From an uncultured Bacteroidaceae bacterium (GTDB lineage Bacteria; Bacteroidota; Bacteroidia; Bacteroidales; Bacteroidaceae), in the NCBI GenBank assembly GCA_905236985.1, contig CAJORF010000130.1, positions 1 to 64,000 on the forward strand: a stretch of DNA of 64,000 bases. The letters are read 5' to 3'. Position 1 is the stretch's first letter, and each line of letters opens with the position of its first letter. The position numbers and the translations under genes are program-made. The notes beneath the pieces are model-generated. The model was given only the letters and a program-made list of their open reading frames with translations, did no database searches and was not told where the DNA came from. Of the stretch, positions 26,465 to 33,750 are shown piece by piece.

Positions 26465-27358
26465 ATGAACTATTTACAACTTATCTACGACCTTGCAGAG
26501 CAAAAAGAGCTGACAGGTCATACCAGAACGGCAGCTAACTACCGTTCGGCAGCGAGGGCATTCACTCGTTTCCTCCATACTAGAGACATGAACGAACTGC
26601 ACATCGAACGCCTTACGCCTGTGTTGGCGATGCAGTTTGAAAACTACTTACTACATACTCAGGGCGTATGTCGTAACACCAGCAGTTTCTACATCCGTCA
26701 GTTGCGCGCTGCCTATAACACGGCTGTCCGTGATGGATGCTGCACAGACCTTCAGCCATTCCGTGATGTCTACAAGAGTGTGGCGGCTACACGCAAACGT
26801 GCAGCCGAGGCAGAAGATCTACAGCGCCTTTTTCATCTCGACCTCACAGATAACCCCGAACTCATGTTCTCGCGAGATCTCTTCTATTTCTGTTTCCTTG
26901 GCAGAGGTATCCCCTTCATAGACCTCGTTAAGTTGCAGAAACGACATATCGAAGGTGCGCACCTCATCTATCAGCGCAGTAAGACAGGGCAGCTGGTTGT
27001 TGTGGAGCTTGCGCCTGCCATGAAAAGCATCATTGAACGGTGGCATCAGGCAACATCCCGATGCCTTTTTCCCATCCTCCCCGCTGGTTTTACGCAGCGC
27101 AGCTACGACTCTGCACTGCGCCGCTATAACCGTCATCTGAAGCTTCTCTCGCATCTTTGTGGCCTGGAGTGCCATCTTTCATCCTATATCGCGCGCCACA
27201 GTTGGGCATCCGAAGCATACCGTTTAGGTGTGCCGATACAGACAATCAGCACTTGCATGGGGCATACTACAGAAGAAACGACCCACATCTACCTTCGCTC
27301 ACTCTCGACCACGCATATCGACCAATCGGCTCGAACCGTCCTCAAGGTCTATGGATGA
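26465..27358 (+). CDS. Tyrosine recombinase (candidate DNA invertase)
   Basis: A 297-residue protein with an N-terminal SAM-like core-binding domain (residues about 1-105) and a C-terminal catalytic domain. Visible catalytic residues are an Arg at 147 (GRGIPFIDLVKL), Lys173 (RSKTG), Arg244 in SYIARHSWAS, His267 in MGHTTEETT and the nucleophile Tyr276 (HIYL). The SY.ARH.WA form of box II is typical of Bacteroidota recombinases that flip promoters. It lies inside the segment bounded by the ~300-bp inverted repeats, between two divergent surface operons. No excisionase, phage or conjugation gene is nearby, which argues for a resident invertase over an integrative element. Confidence 0.9.
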   Translation: MNYLQLIYDLAEQKELTGHTRTAANYRSAARAFTRFLHTRDMNELHIERLTPVLAMQFENYLLHTQGVCRNTSSFYIRQLRAAYNTAVRDGCCTDLQPFRDVYKSVAATRKRAAEAEDLQRLFHLDLTDNPELMFSRDLFYFCFLGRGIPFIDLVKLQKRHIEGAHLIYQRSKTGQLVVVELAPAMKSIIERWHQATSRCLFPILPAGFTQRSYDSALRRYNRHLKLLSHLCGLECHLSSYIARHSWASEAYRLGVPIQTISTCMGHTTEETTHIYLRSLSTTHIDQSARTVLKVYG

Positions 27359-27648
27359 CCCAAGCAGAAAACTCGTTTCTGAAACATTTCAGTAAAATAG
27401 TCCCTACACCTTATTATAATATACGCGCGCGAACCTTTTATTATTTTTGCACTCCTCATTCCCGTCGAAAATGTGCCAGATGATGACTAAAATGATGGCA
27501 GAAATTACCCTGCGAAAGGCCTCGTTTGATGTTAACTTCAGAACAGGTTGCAGAGGGGCCCTTGACGACAGATTTTTATGCCTTCACCAAACGTTAAAAA
27601 CACAAAAAAGTATGCTTTTGTACCCGCTTTTTGTCCGAAAACACCCCT

Positions 27649-27683
27649 CAGACCGCTTTTTTTGCGGTTTTAGAGCATTTTTT
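27649..27683 (+). terminator. Possible weak terminator between recombinase and right-operon promoter
   Basis: The short stem ACCGC/GCGGT (27652-27668) with a T7 loop is followed by TTTAGAGCATTTTTTTAA. It would shield the right-operon promoter from read-through. The rest of the 27359-27690 gap shows a TATTTTTG box at 27442-27449 and a doubtful small frame from 27471, but no supported gene. Confidence 0.35.
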
Positions 27684-27694
27684 TAATAACTTTT

Positions 27695-27725
27695 TTTGGT
27701 GAGAATGAAATTATGCGTACATTTG
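27695..27725 (+). promoter_or_regulatory. Consensus promoter of the right surface operon
   Basis: TTTG (27695-27698), a 19-bp spacer and TACATTTG (27718-27725) match the full Bacteroidota -33/-7 consensus. The expected start is about 27731, giving a ~210-nt leader before the ATG at 27946. It lies just inside the putative invertible segment (the inverted repeat begins at 27741). No comparable promoter is visible at the left end. Confidence 0.8.
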
Positions 27726-27740
27726 CACCGAAATAGACAT

Positions 27741-28041
27741 CCATCTCTCCCGAAGAGGTGGTCATATTAACGTGAAAAACCGGGTTTAAGGAGACCCGTC
27801 AACGCTAAAGTACGAAACAGAAAAAGAGAGAAACGCCCTAAAAACGACGTGCAGCGGTCAAACCAGCTGCCGCCAAGCAAAAATGAAAGAATAAACAAAC
27901 AAAGTTCAACTTTTCAATAACCCTTTTTTAAAAATTTTTATCTCTATGTACAAAAAAATTTTTAGCGCGATCTTGTTCGGAGTGATTACCATCGCTTCGA
28001 CAAGTACGTTCGTTTCTTGTAAGGATTATGGTGATGACATC
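27741..28041. repeat. Right copy of ~300-bp inverted repeat (5' leader plus signal-peptide codons)
   Basis: Inverted partner of 25271-25570. The transcribed leader contains two hairpins: CGGGT-TTAAGGAG-ACCCG (about 27781-27798) and GCAGCGGT-CAA-ACC(A)GCTGC (27851-27870). The first ~150 nt differ from the left copy at only about two positions, stronger conservation than the coding sequence that follows. This suggests a functional RNA leader, recombination-driven homogenisation, or both. Confidence 0.92.
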
Positions 28042-31000
28042 GCAGACTTACAGAAACAGATTGCGTCCAATGAGCAGGCTTTGGCAGCATTAAACAACCA
28101 ATGGGCTCAGGGCGTTGTAATTACCGATGTCAAGCAAGATGGTAGTGGTGTTGTGCTTACTACCAGTGATGGCAACTCCTATCGTATTGCCAATGGTACT
28201 AACGGTACTAACGGCACTAATGGCGCAGACGCTGATGTGTGGAACATCGGTGAAGATGGCTATTGGTACAAGAACGGCGTCAAGACACCCTACATCGCAC
28301 TTGGTGCCCCTGGAACTTCGGGCGAAGACGGCAAGGATGGCGTCAATGGTAAGGACGGCAAGGATGGCGTCAATGGTAAGGACGGTAAGGACGGTAAGGA
28401 CGGCAAGGATGGCAAGGACGGCAAAGATGGCGTCAATGGCCAGAATGGCGACTATTATGTTCCTAATGTTGACGGCTATTTCCACAAGTTTACGTGGAAC
28501 ACTACCACCCAGCAGTATGATGAGATTACTACGGATATCCAGTGGGCGCAAAATGGCGGTATCTCTGCTGCCATGAACAAGAGAGGCATTGTCATCACTG
28601 GCGTAGATGGCTATGAAGAAGGTATTTACCTTCCCATCGCTTGTGATCTCACAGGTTTGGTATTCCGCCCCGATACTTATTATTGGGGTATTGAGGCCAC
28701 CAAGATTACCCGCCTGACTCCGAAGTACTATCTGGAAGAAGGTTCAGGCTGGATTTGGAAGCCCTTAACTTCCTATATCGACGATCCCGCTGTACGTGAG
28801 GAGGTTGTAGGAACTCAGGATTGGGTATCCGCTGTGAAAGAGCCGCAGATTGCCAACTATTTTATTGCAGGTGCATTGACTGATCACGATCGTTACTCAC
28901 AAAGCAGTGGCACCATTACTGTTATGCTGAATGCTGTGGCCAACTACCACATCAATCCTTCGAACGCATATTTTGACAATGCAACAAGCGTAAGCATCAT
29001 TAGCGATAACAAGAGCTACACCCGATCACGCGGTAATGCAGAGGTTGACGTGCTCGGTGCCAAAACTGGTTCAGAACACAGCTGGAGTGTTGCCGATGGC
29101 GTTCTCAGCGTGCCTTTGAAGGTGACTGGTAATATCAGTTCCGTTGTGAACACCTCCGTTGACAACTCCAACAGCTATGCTACCGTGTTTGCTACTCAGG
29201 TTCACTATAGTGACACTGTTGTTACCTCCGACTATGCTGCTATCGTTGAAGAGAAGGTCTCTGATCTCCGCTTGTCTCATGTGAAGAATGTTCCTACTCG
29301 TAACACGGACTACACACACTTCATTGCGACCAAGATGTTCAATGATCACTGCGGTGCTTGTGACCTTTACAAGCTCTCTGGCAAGTCGATGGGTATGCAC
29401 CTTTTCGCCACCGTTGATGAAGCTCGCTATGCTGTCAGCAATGCTAATGCCACCTATGGCGTTGCAGCAGGTGATGGTCAGGATCGCGTTAACTTCCAGG
29501 AAGATATTGATTTAACGGCTCTTGTCGAAACGCACTATACTAATGCCGCTGGCAATCACGCTAAATTTGAGGGCGAGAACTTCGACCGCAATTTTGAATA
29601 TAAGTTCGAATTGACAGACTTCCGTTTTGGTAACAACGCTACTAACGAGTCTGCCCACGCTGCAATATATGTTGCAGACGGTTCCAACGGTACTGTTAAA
29701 GGTCACTATTATCTCCATCCTCAGGATCCTGAAGCTGCTTCTAATGGTTTGAAGGGTCGTGCTTACAACGCAGCTAAGGCTACCGAAGTCGTTATCGACC
29801 GTGTTCCCCTCGTCCGTGTTTCTTTGATTTATAAGGGTGAGACTCCTAATCGTATCATTGACTATGGCTATTTGCCCATCAAGATTGTTCGTAAGGATGA
29901 GGCTCCCGTCGAGACATTTATTACTTATGCATATGATTCTAAGACTCCTGTTCCTACGGTTACTCGCTACAACGACTGCTACACTGTAGGTGGTGGTACA
30001 ATCGAGGCTATCAGAACTAATTGGCGTGAAACTGAGGAAGACCTCATGAGTCATAAGGATCTTCCCAAGGTATTCACTCGTGAAGAGTTTGAGTCCAACT
30101 ATGGTCTGCTCGGTGGCACGATTACAACTGGTGGTGCCCAGTATGCAATTTCTGGTTCCGTTAGTGACCTCGACCAGTATTATATTACAAACTATGCAGC
30201 TTGGAATGCTAACAAGACCGGTGTTGAGCCGAAGTTCGCAGCAACTAATGCTTCCAACCCAGCTTATGGTCAGATTGGTTACGAGGAAGATAACCAGAGT
30301 GGCTTCAATATGGCAACCTCTGTCCTCACTTGGAATATCAGTGATTACGAGATTCGCGACCTCGTCTCGAATGGTACCACTCAGCTGACTCGCGCTATTC
30401 TCCTCAAGTCCAGAAATGTCTCATATCCTGACATCTATGTAATCTTTACAACTGGAAAGATGACTCTTGATAAGAAGACTGTCACAGCAAATATAAATGT
30501 TACTGCTAAACGTATCAATGAATATTGGTATAAGTTTGGTAACGCAACTGCTAGTGGCTTTGCAATTGGTGCAGATGAAATTCATACCAACGTCACAACA
30601 CCTGAAGAAAATCTTGGTGCGAAGGGTGCTCCTTATCTTACATGGAAGCCTATCGAATTCAAGAATACTCTTCTCTATGATTTCCAGGGTAACTTCCTAC
30701 AGGGCGACTTCTTGACTTGGACTACACTTACAGGTGCTCCTGCTAATGGCCCATTCGTTAAGAGCAACTTGAAGTATGGTATTGTCTTTGATGATAGTGG
30801 TAATGGCACATACAAAGGCTATTTGGATTCAGGTTCAGCCAAGAGCTTCACAGTGAGCAACACTACAGTTGGTGATCTTTCTATGAAGAATCTCTATGCT
30901 ACCTACAATGGTACAACTCAGCGTATTGCCCACATTGAAGAGAATACAGGCAACTCATGGGATGGCTCCAATGTTAGTGATTTGAGAGGAACTTGCATTA

Positions 31001-31761
31001 AGCTCGATGAAACATTGTATGCTAAGGCATTGTTGAATTATGTTAGCCATGAGTATATTGGTAGCAATGACGTCTTAAAGGCAAGGATTGCAGTTCTGCC
31101 TCTCTCACAGAATGCCACGACAGGCAAGCCTGTTACATTGACCAATGTTAATAATGGCAAGGCTACTGTAAAGGCTGCAATTAAGTATATGTCCAATGGT
31201 GCTCCTGTTTACTGTGATCTCCAGATTGAAGATTATCTCTTCGATGTTCGCTTCTTGCGCCCGATTTCATTGAACAAGGTAGACGATACAGTCATTGAAG
31301 ATGCTACAAGTGAATATGATCAGCCTCAGATCATCAAACTTTCTTCACTTATCCATGGCTTCACAGACTTCCGCGGCAACGAGCTTGCTACTCCTCCTGT
31401 GATGAACTGGAAGACAAGTGCAGCTATCGACTATGAAGAGTACTATTCTCCCTCTGGAACTAATGTATTCACTATTAACATTCCGTCTGTTCCCGTAGGT
31501 TCTTACATCAGTAATAACGTGAATGTGAAGACTAACTTGAATCAGGCTAATCCTAATACGTTTGTTTCTTTGAAGTCTGTTGCTCCTGATCTACATTTCA
31601 AGCGTATTTCTGCTGATGAGCTTGAATACTACAACGTCAATTCGACAGTCGCAGAATTCAAGTTGAAGATTCCTGTTCAGATTGAGTATTACTGGGGTAT
31701 CATCTATGATGATGTTACTATAACCATCAAGAAGACCCAGAATAATGTCAAGGCTCAGTAA
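27946..31761 (+). CDS. Large collagen-like surface lipoprotein (right operon)
   Basis: A 1271-residue protein. Signal peptide and lipobox (MYKKIFSAILFGVITIAST, FVSCKDYGDDI) are nearly identical to the left protein. After a short coiled coil comes a DUF4988/PL29-N-like segment (ITDVKQDGSGVVLTTSDGN, then NGTNGTNG, then DVWNIGEDGYWYKNG). It is followed by a Gly-X-Y tract of about 13 triplets (GKDG/GVNG) at residues ~126-165. The remaining ~1000 residues are beta-rich and end in a segment shared with the left protein. It is a probable surface-layer or matrix protein. It is first in the right operon, behind a consensus promoter and a 210-nt leader. Confidence 0.8.
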   Translation: MYKKIFSAILFGVITIASTSTFVSCKDYGDDIADLQKQIASNEQALAALNNQWAQGVVITDVKQDGSGVVLTTSDGNSYRIANGTNGTNGTNGADADVWNIGEDGYWYKNGVKTPYIALGAPGTSGEDGKDGVNGKDGKDGVNGKDGKDGKDGKDGKDGKDGVNGQNGDYYVPNVDGYFHKFTWNTTTQQYDEITTDIQWAQNGGISAAMNKRGIVITGVDGYEEGIYLPIACDLTGLVFRPDTYYWGIEATKITRLTPKYYLEEGSGWIWKPLTSYIDDPAVREEVVGTQDWVSAVKEPQIANYFIAGALTDHDRYSQSSGTITVMLNAVANYHINPSNAYFDNATSVSIISDNKSYTRSRGNAEVDVLGAKTGSEHSWSVADGVLSVPLKVTGNISSVVNTSVDNSNSYATVFATQVHYSDTVVTSDYAAIVEEKVSDLRLSHVKNVPTRNTDYTHFIATKMFNDHCGACDLYKLSGKSMGMHLFATVDEARYAVSNANATYGVAAGDGQDRVNFQEDIDLTALVETHYTNAAGNHAKFEGENFDRNFEYKFELTDFRFGNNATNESAHAAIYVADGSNGTVKGHYYLHPQDPEAASNGLKGRAYNAAKATEVVIDRVPLVRVSLIYKGETPNRIIDYGYLPIKIVRKDEAPVETFITYAYDSKTPVPTVTRYNDCYTVGGGTIEAIRTNWRETEEDLMSHKDLPKVFTREEFESNYGLLGGTITTGGAQYAISGSVSDLDQYYITNYAAWNANKTGVEPKFAATNASNPAYGQIGYEEDNQSGFNMATSVLTWNISDYEIRDLVSNGTTQLTRAILLKSRNVSYPDIYVIFTTGKMTLDKKTVTANINVTAKRINEYWYKFGNATASGFAIGADEIHTNVTTPEENLGAKGAPYLTWKPIEFKNTLLYDFQGNFLQGDFLTWTTLTGAPANGPFVKSNLKYGIVFDDSGNGTYKGYLDSGSAKSFTVSNTTVGDLSMKNLYATYNGTTQRIAHIEENTGNSWDGSNVSDLRGTCIKLDETLYAKALLNYVSHEYIGSNDVLKARIAVLPLSQNATTGKPVTLTNVNNGKATVKAAIKYMSNGAPVYCDLQIEDYLFDVRFLRPISLNKVDDTVIEDATSEYDQPQIIKLSSLIHGFTDFRGNELATPPVMNWKTSAAIDYEEYYSPSGTNVFTINIPSVPVGSYISNNVNVKTNLNQANPNTFVSLKSVAPDLHFKRISADELEYYNVNSTVAEFKLKIPVQIEYYWGIIYDDVTITIKKTQNNVKAQ
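28321..28440 (+). repeat. Collagen-like GKDG/GVNG codon repeat
   Basis: The 9-nt unit GGCAAGGAC (GlyLysAsp) and the variant GGCGTCAAT (GlyValAsn) alternate over 40 codons. Near-identical units make the tract prone to in-frame length change. A separate AATGGTACT (AsnGlyThr) triplication lies at about 28192-28220. Confidence 0.85.
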
Positions 31762-31791
31762 ACTAATCGCTTATTAGTGATAACATCCAAG

Positions 31792-31819
31792 AAGGGGGAG
31801 GGAAGATTCCCTCCCCCTT
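31792..31819 (+). terminator. 13-bp hairpin between large and small lipoprotein genes (right operon)
   Basis: AAGGGGGAGGGAA and TTCCCTCCCCCTT form a perfect stem with a 2-nt loop, followed by ATTAATTAAA. It lies in the 75-nt gap and mirrors the hairpin at 20712-20747. With no long U-run it is more likely an attenuator or RNA-processing barrier that makes the first gene the most abundant product. Confidence 0.65.
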
Positions 31820-31836
31820 ATTAATTAAAATATCTA

Positions 31837-32328
31837 ATGAGACATTCTTACTCTTATTTTCTACTCTTAATCACCCTTTTCCTTTTGGCTTCTTGTCACG
31901 AAAAGAAGGTTGCAGAAGCTCCAGATTTAAGTCTTCCGGTCTTTGAGTTTTCTAATGAAGACTCTTTAGCCATCAGCAATCTGGCCGATCAGTATATGGC
32001 ATATTTTAAGGAAGGTGACTACGAAGGAGCTATACACTTATTGAACATCGTTCGTAACGACTCCATTCTTCCTTTACCAGCAGAGCAAGCTGAGGGCTTT
32101 AAGAAAGCCATGTCCCTGCTTCCAATCGTTGACTGCTCGCTGAAAGATCTTGTACTTTATAGCAATCGTGATAATGAACTGCGCATTGCCCTTCAGATCT
32201 CAGAAGACGGTGATATGCAAACGGGCAAAGGCTGCATAAACTTCTTCCTCAATCCCGTTGAAAAAGATGGACGCTGGTTCCTCACTCTTCGCGACGAATA
32301 TGCTGAGGGAGTCGGCCTGTATCATTAA
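31837..32328 (+). CDS. Small lipoprotein, right operon
   Basis: A 163-residue lipoprotein (LLASCHE, Cys near residue 20). It is related to the protein at 20201-20680: DYEGAIHLLNIV, an ~LLPIVDCSLKDL middle and NPVEKDGRWFLTL near the end. Both follow the large lipoprotein after a hairpin. The function is not known; a chaperone or anchor for the large surface protein would fit the conserved pairing, but this is inference. Confidence 0.75.
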   Translation: MRHSYSYFLLLITLFLLASCHEKKVAEAPDLSLPVFEFSNEDSLAISNLADQYMAYFKEGDYEGAIHLLNIVRNDSILPLPAEQAEGFKKAMSLLPIVDCSLKDLVLYSNRDNELRIALQISEDGDMQTGKGCINFFLNPVEKDGRWFLTLRDEYAEGVGLYH

Positions 32329-32346
32329 TATATCCTTCTAACGCAC

Positions 32347-32781
32347 ATGAATTGCCGCGATATCCTTATAATCCTTGTCTGTTGTTTGTTGTGTTTCGGA
32401 TGTAAACGCAAATCTACCCCACAATTGATGCCCATCACCCCATCTGATGGTGTCCCATCAGTCCCCTATGCAGAACTATATATAGCATCCGAAGTAGATA
32501 TGGGCACTTTCGAAGGTGATACAGTAAAGAAGTCTGTTGATATTACAATGATTAATACAGGCACAGATACTCTCTTCGTCCGAAATGCTCTTCCCGAGTG
32601 CTCTTGTACAGAACTATTCATTCGAGACTCCATTCTTCTGCCTGGTGATAGTGGTATCATAACGGCTACGCTGGACGTCAACGGCTATCCCTCAGACTCA
32701 GTTCGTCGAGAATTTGGAATTCTTAGCAATGACCGACGTGAGCGTGTGAAGCGAGTTGCTCTCATAGGTGTAAGAAAATAA
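32347..32781 (+). CDS. DUF1573 domain lipoprotein
   Basis: A 144-residue lipoprotein (LLCFGCKRK). It contains one DUF1573 Ig-like domain: YIASEVDMGTFEGDTVKKSVDITMINTGTD, ECSCTEL and the end ILSNDRRERVKRVALIG. The conserved pair of Cys in CSCT and the NTG motif are typical. DUF1573 proteins are periplasmic or surface Ig-fold proteins of unknown function. It starts 18 nt after the small lipoprotein stop and has no counterpart in the left operon. Confidence 0.82.
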   Translation: MNCRDILIILVCCLLCFGCKRKSTPQLMPITPSDGVPSVPYAELYIASEVDMGTFEGDTVKKSVDITMINTGTDTLFVRNALPECSCTELFIRDSILLPGDSGIITATLDVNGYPSDSVRREFGILSNDRRERVKRVALIGVRK

Positions 32782-32800
32782 CAAATGTATAAATAATCCA

Positions 32801-33313
32801 ATGAAATACGACTATAAAAAATACTCAGTAGCTGCAATGTTGTGCCTTGCAACATTGAATCCTATGAAAGCTGCAGAGGAGGTGTTGGTCTACGTTCATG
32901 GCCAACATGCTCCGCTTTTTAATTGTTGGCTTACTGACAAGCCCATTATTACATTCAATGAAAATGGGCTTCTTATTAAATCATCAACTCTTGAAACGAC
33001 ATTGGCCGTACGATATTCAGAGATATCTAATATAGAGTTCAAAAGTAGTGATTCCGACATTCTTACAGACATCGAAGATGCAGAGAATCAAGCTACCGCA
33101 TCCATGCGTTTCCGTTATGTAGATGGCAAGATAGTTGTCGTAGAGGGGCTTGGAAATGATGCGCCAGTTCACTTGTATTCATTGGATGGAAAGAATGCCG
33201 TTTTGAACGTTACGAAGACAGCGGATCGCATTACAGTTCATCTTGAGCACCTCTCCAAAGGCATCTATTTACTTCATATAGACAATCAAACTTTTAAAAT
33301 ATACAAAAAATAA
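32801..33313 (+). CDS. Small secreted protein with type A sorting-like C-terminal domain
   Basis: A 170-residue protein with a probable signal peptide (VAAMLCLATLNPMKAAEE). The last ~70 residues look like a T9SS type A tail: ASMRFRYVDGKIVVVEG, HLYSLDGKNAVL and LSKGIYLLHIDNQTFKIYKK. The N-terminal part (VYVHGQHAPLFNCWLTDKPIITF) is short, so the protein is essentially a small cargo plus a sorting domain. It suggests the right operon delivers material through the type IX system. The stop is followed at once by an IS-like remnant. Confidence 0.6.
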   Translation: MKYDYKKYSVAAMLCLATLNPMKAAEEVLVYVHGQHAPLFNCWLTDKPIITFNENGLLIKSSTLETTLAVRYSEISNIEFKSSDSDILTDIEDAENQATASMRFRYVDGKIVVVEGLGNDAPVHLYSLDGKNAVLNVTKTADRITVHLEHLSKGIYLLHIDNQTFKIYKK

Positions 33314-33317
33314 TAGC

Positions 33318-33737
33318 TGTCCAATAAAAATTGATTAATCGACCTTTGAAATAATTGAAATTTAGTCTAATAAGCGGGGTTCTTGAGATGAAACAAGCTC
33401 GATTTTGTTTCTTTGCTGCCAAATCATAGAAAGACAAAACCCATTTGCGAGACCTGTTTGATAAGACTAATTTCAATAATGGGATGTCTTAAAATTTAAT
33501 TTACTAATAATATGACAAACCAGACGATATTTCAATATATTCTTGTACGTTTGCATTACAGAAAAACGTAATTAAGAAGAATGCGACGATATATAGGAAG
33601 CCGATGGATGAGCATCTCTTTGAAGGGGAGCTCACCATAGCAACCCTAATACCAGCCCTAATGTCAAAGAATTCGATTATCCCCTTTTTATAGAACTATT
33701 TGATTAATTGTTTAACTCGTCTAATTTTTATTGGACA
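33318..33737. mobile_element. 420-bp IS remnant or MITE within the right operon
   Basis: The perfect 15-bp terminal inverted repeats TGTCCAATAAAAATT (33318-33332) and its complement (33723-33737) enclose 390 bp with no complete transposase. No clear target duplication is seen. An internal TACGTTTG box (33546-33553) reads toward the FISUMP gene and might provide a secondary promoter for the distal half of the operon. It accounts for nearly all of the 437-bp gap. Confidence 0.7.
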
Positions 33738-33750
33738 CTAATGACAAATA

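Noticed and set aside
26465..27358. Integrase of an integrative element or prophage
   Set aside because: No tRNA-adjacent attachment site, excisionase, phage or conjugation genes surround it. The flanking inverted repeats and promoter fit an invertase better.
27471..27686. A 71-codon frame after the recombinase (starting MCQMMTKMM) behind a TATTTTTG box
   Set aside because: No recognisable domain, it runs through a possible hairpin, and its end overlaps the region just before the right-operon promoter. It could be a small gene but the support is too weak.
28321..28440. CRISPR-like array
   Set aside because: Short repeats without spacers, in frame inside a coding region. No cas genes, and no repeat-spacer structure anywhere in the window.
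28090..28551. Long minus-strand frame opposite the collagen-like tract
   Set aside because: The Ile/Leu/Ala-rich repeats are the antisense reading of GKDG codons; a composition artefact.
33294..33476. 60-codon minus-strand frame ending in RLINFYWT at the edge of the IS remnant
   Set aside because: Probably a readout of the terminal repeat and adjacent DNA; too short to be called a transposase fragment with confidence.
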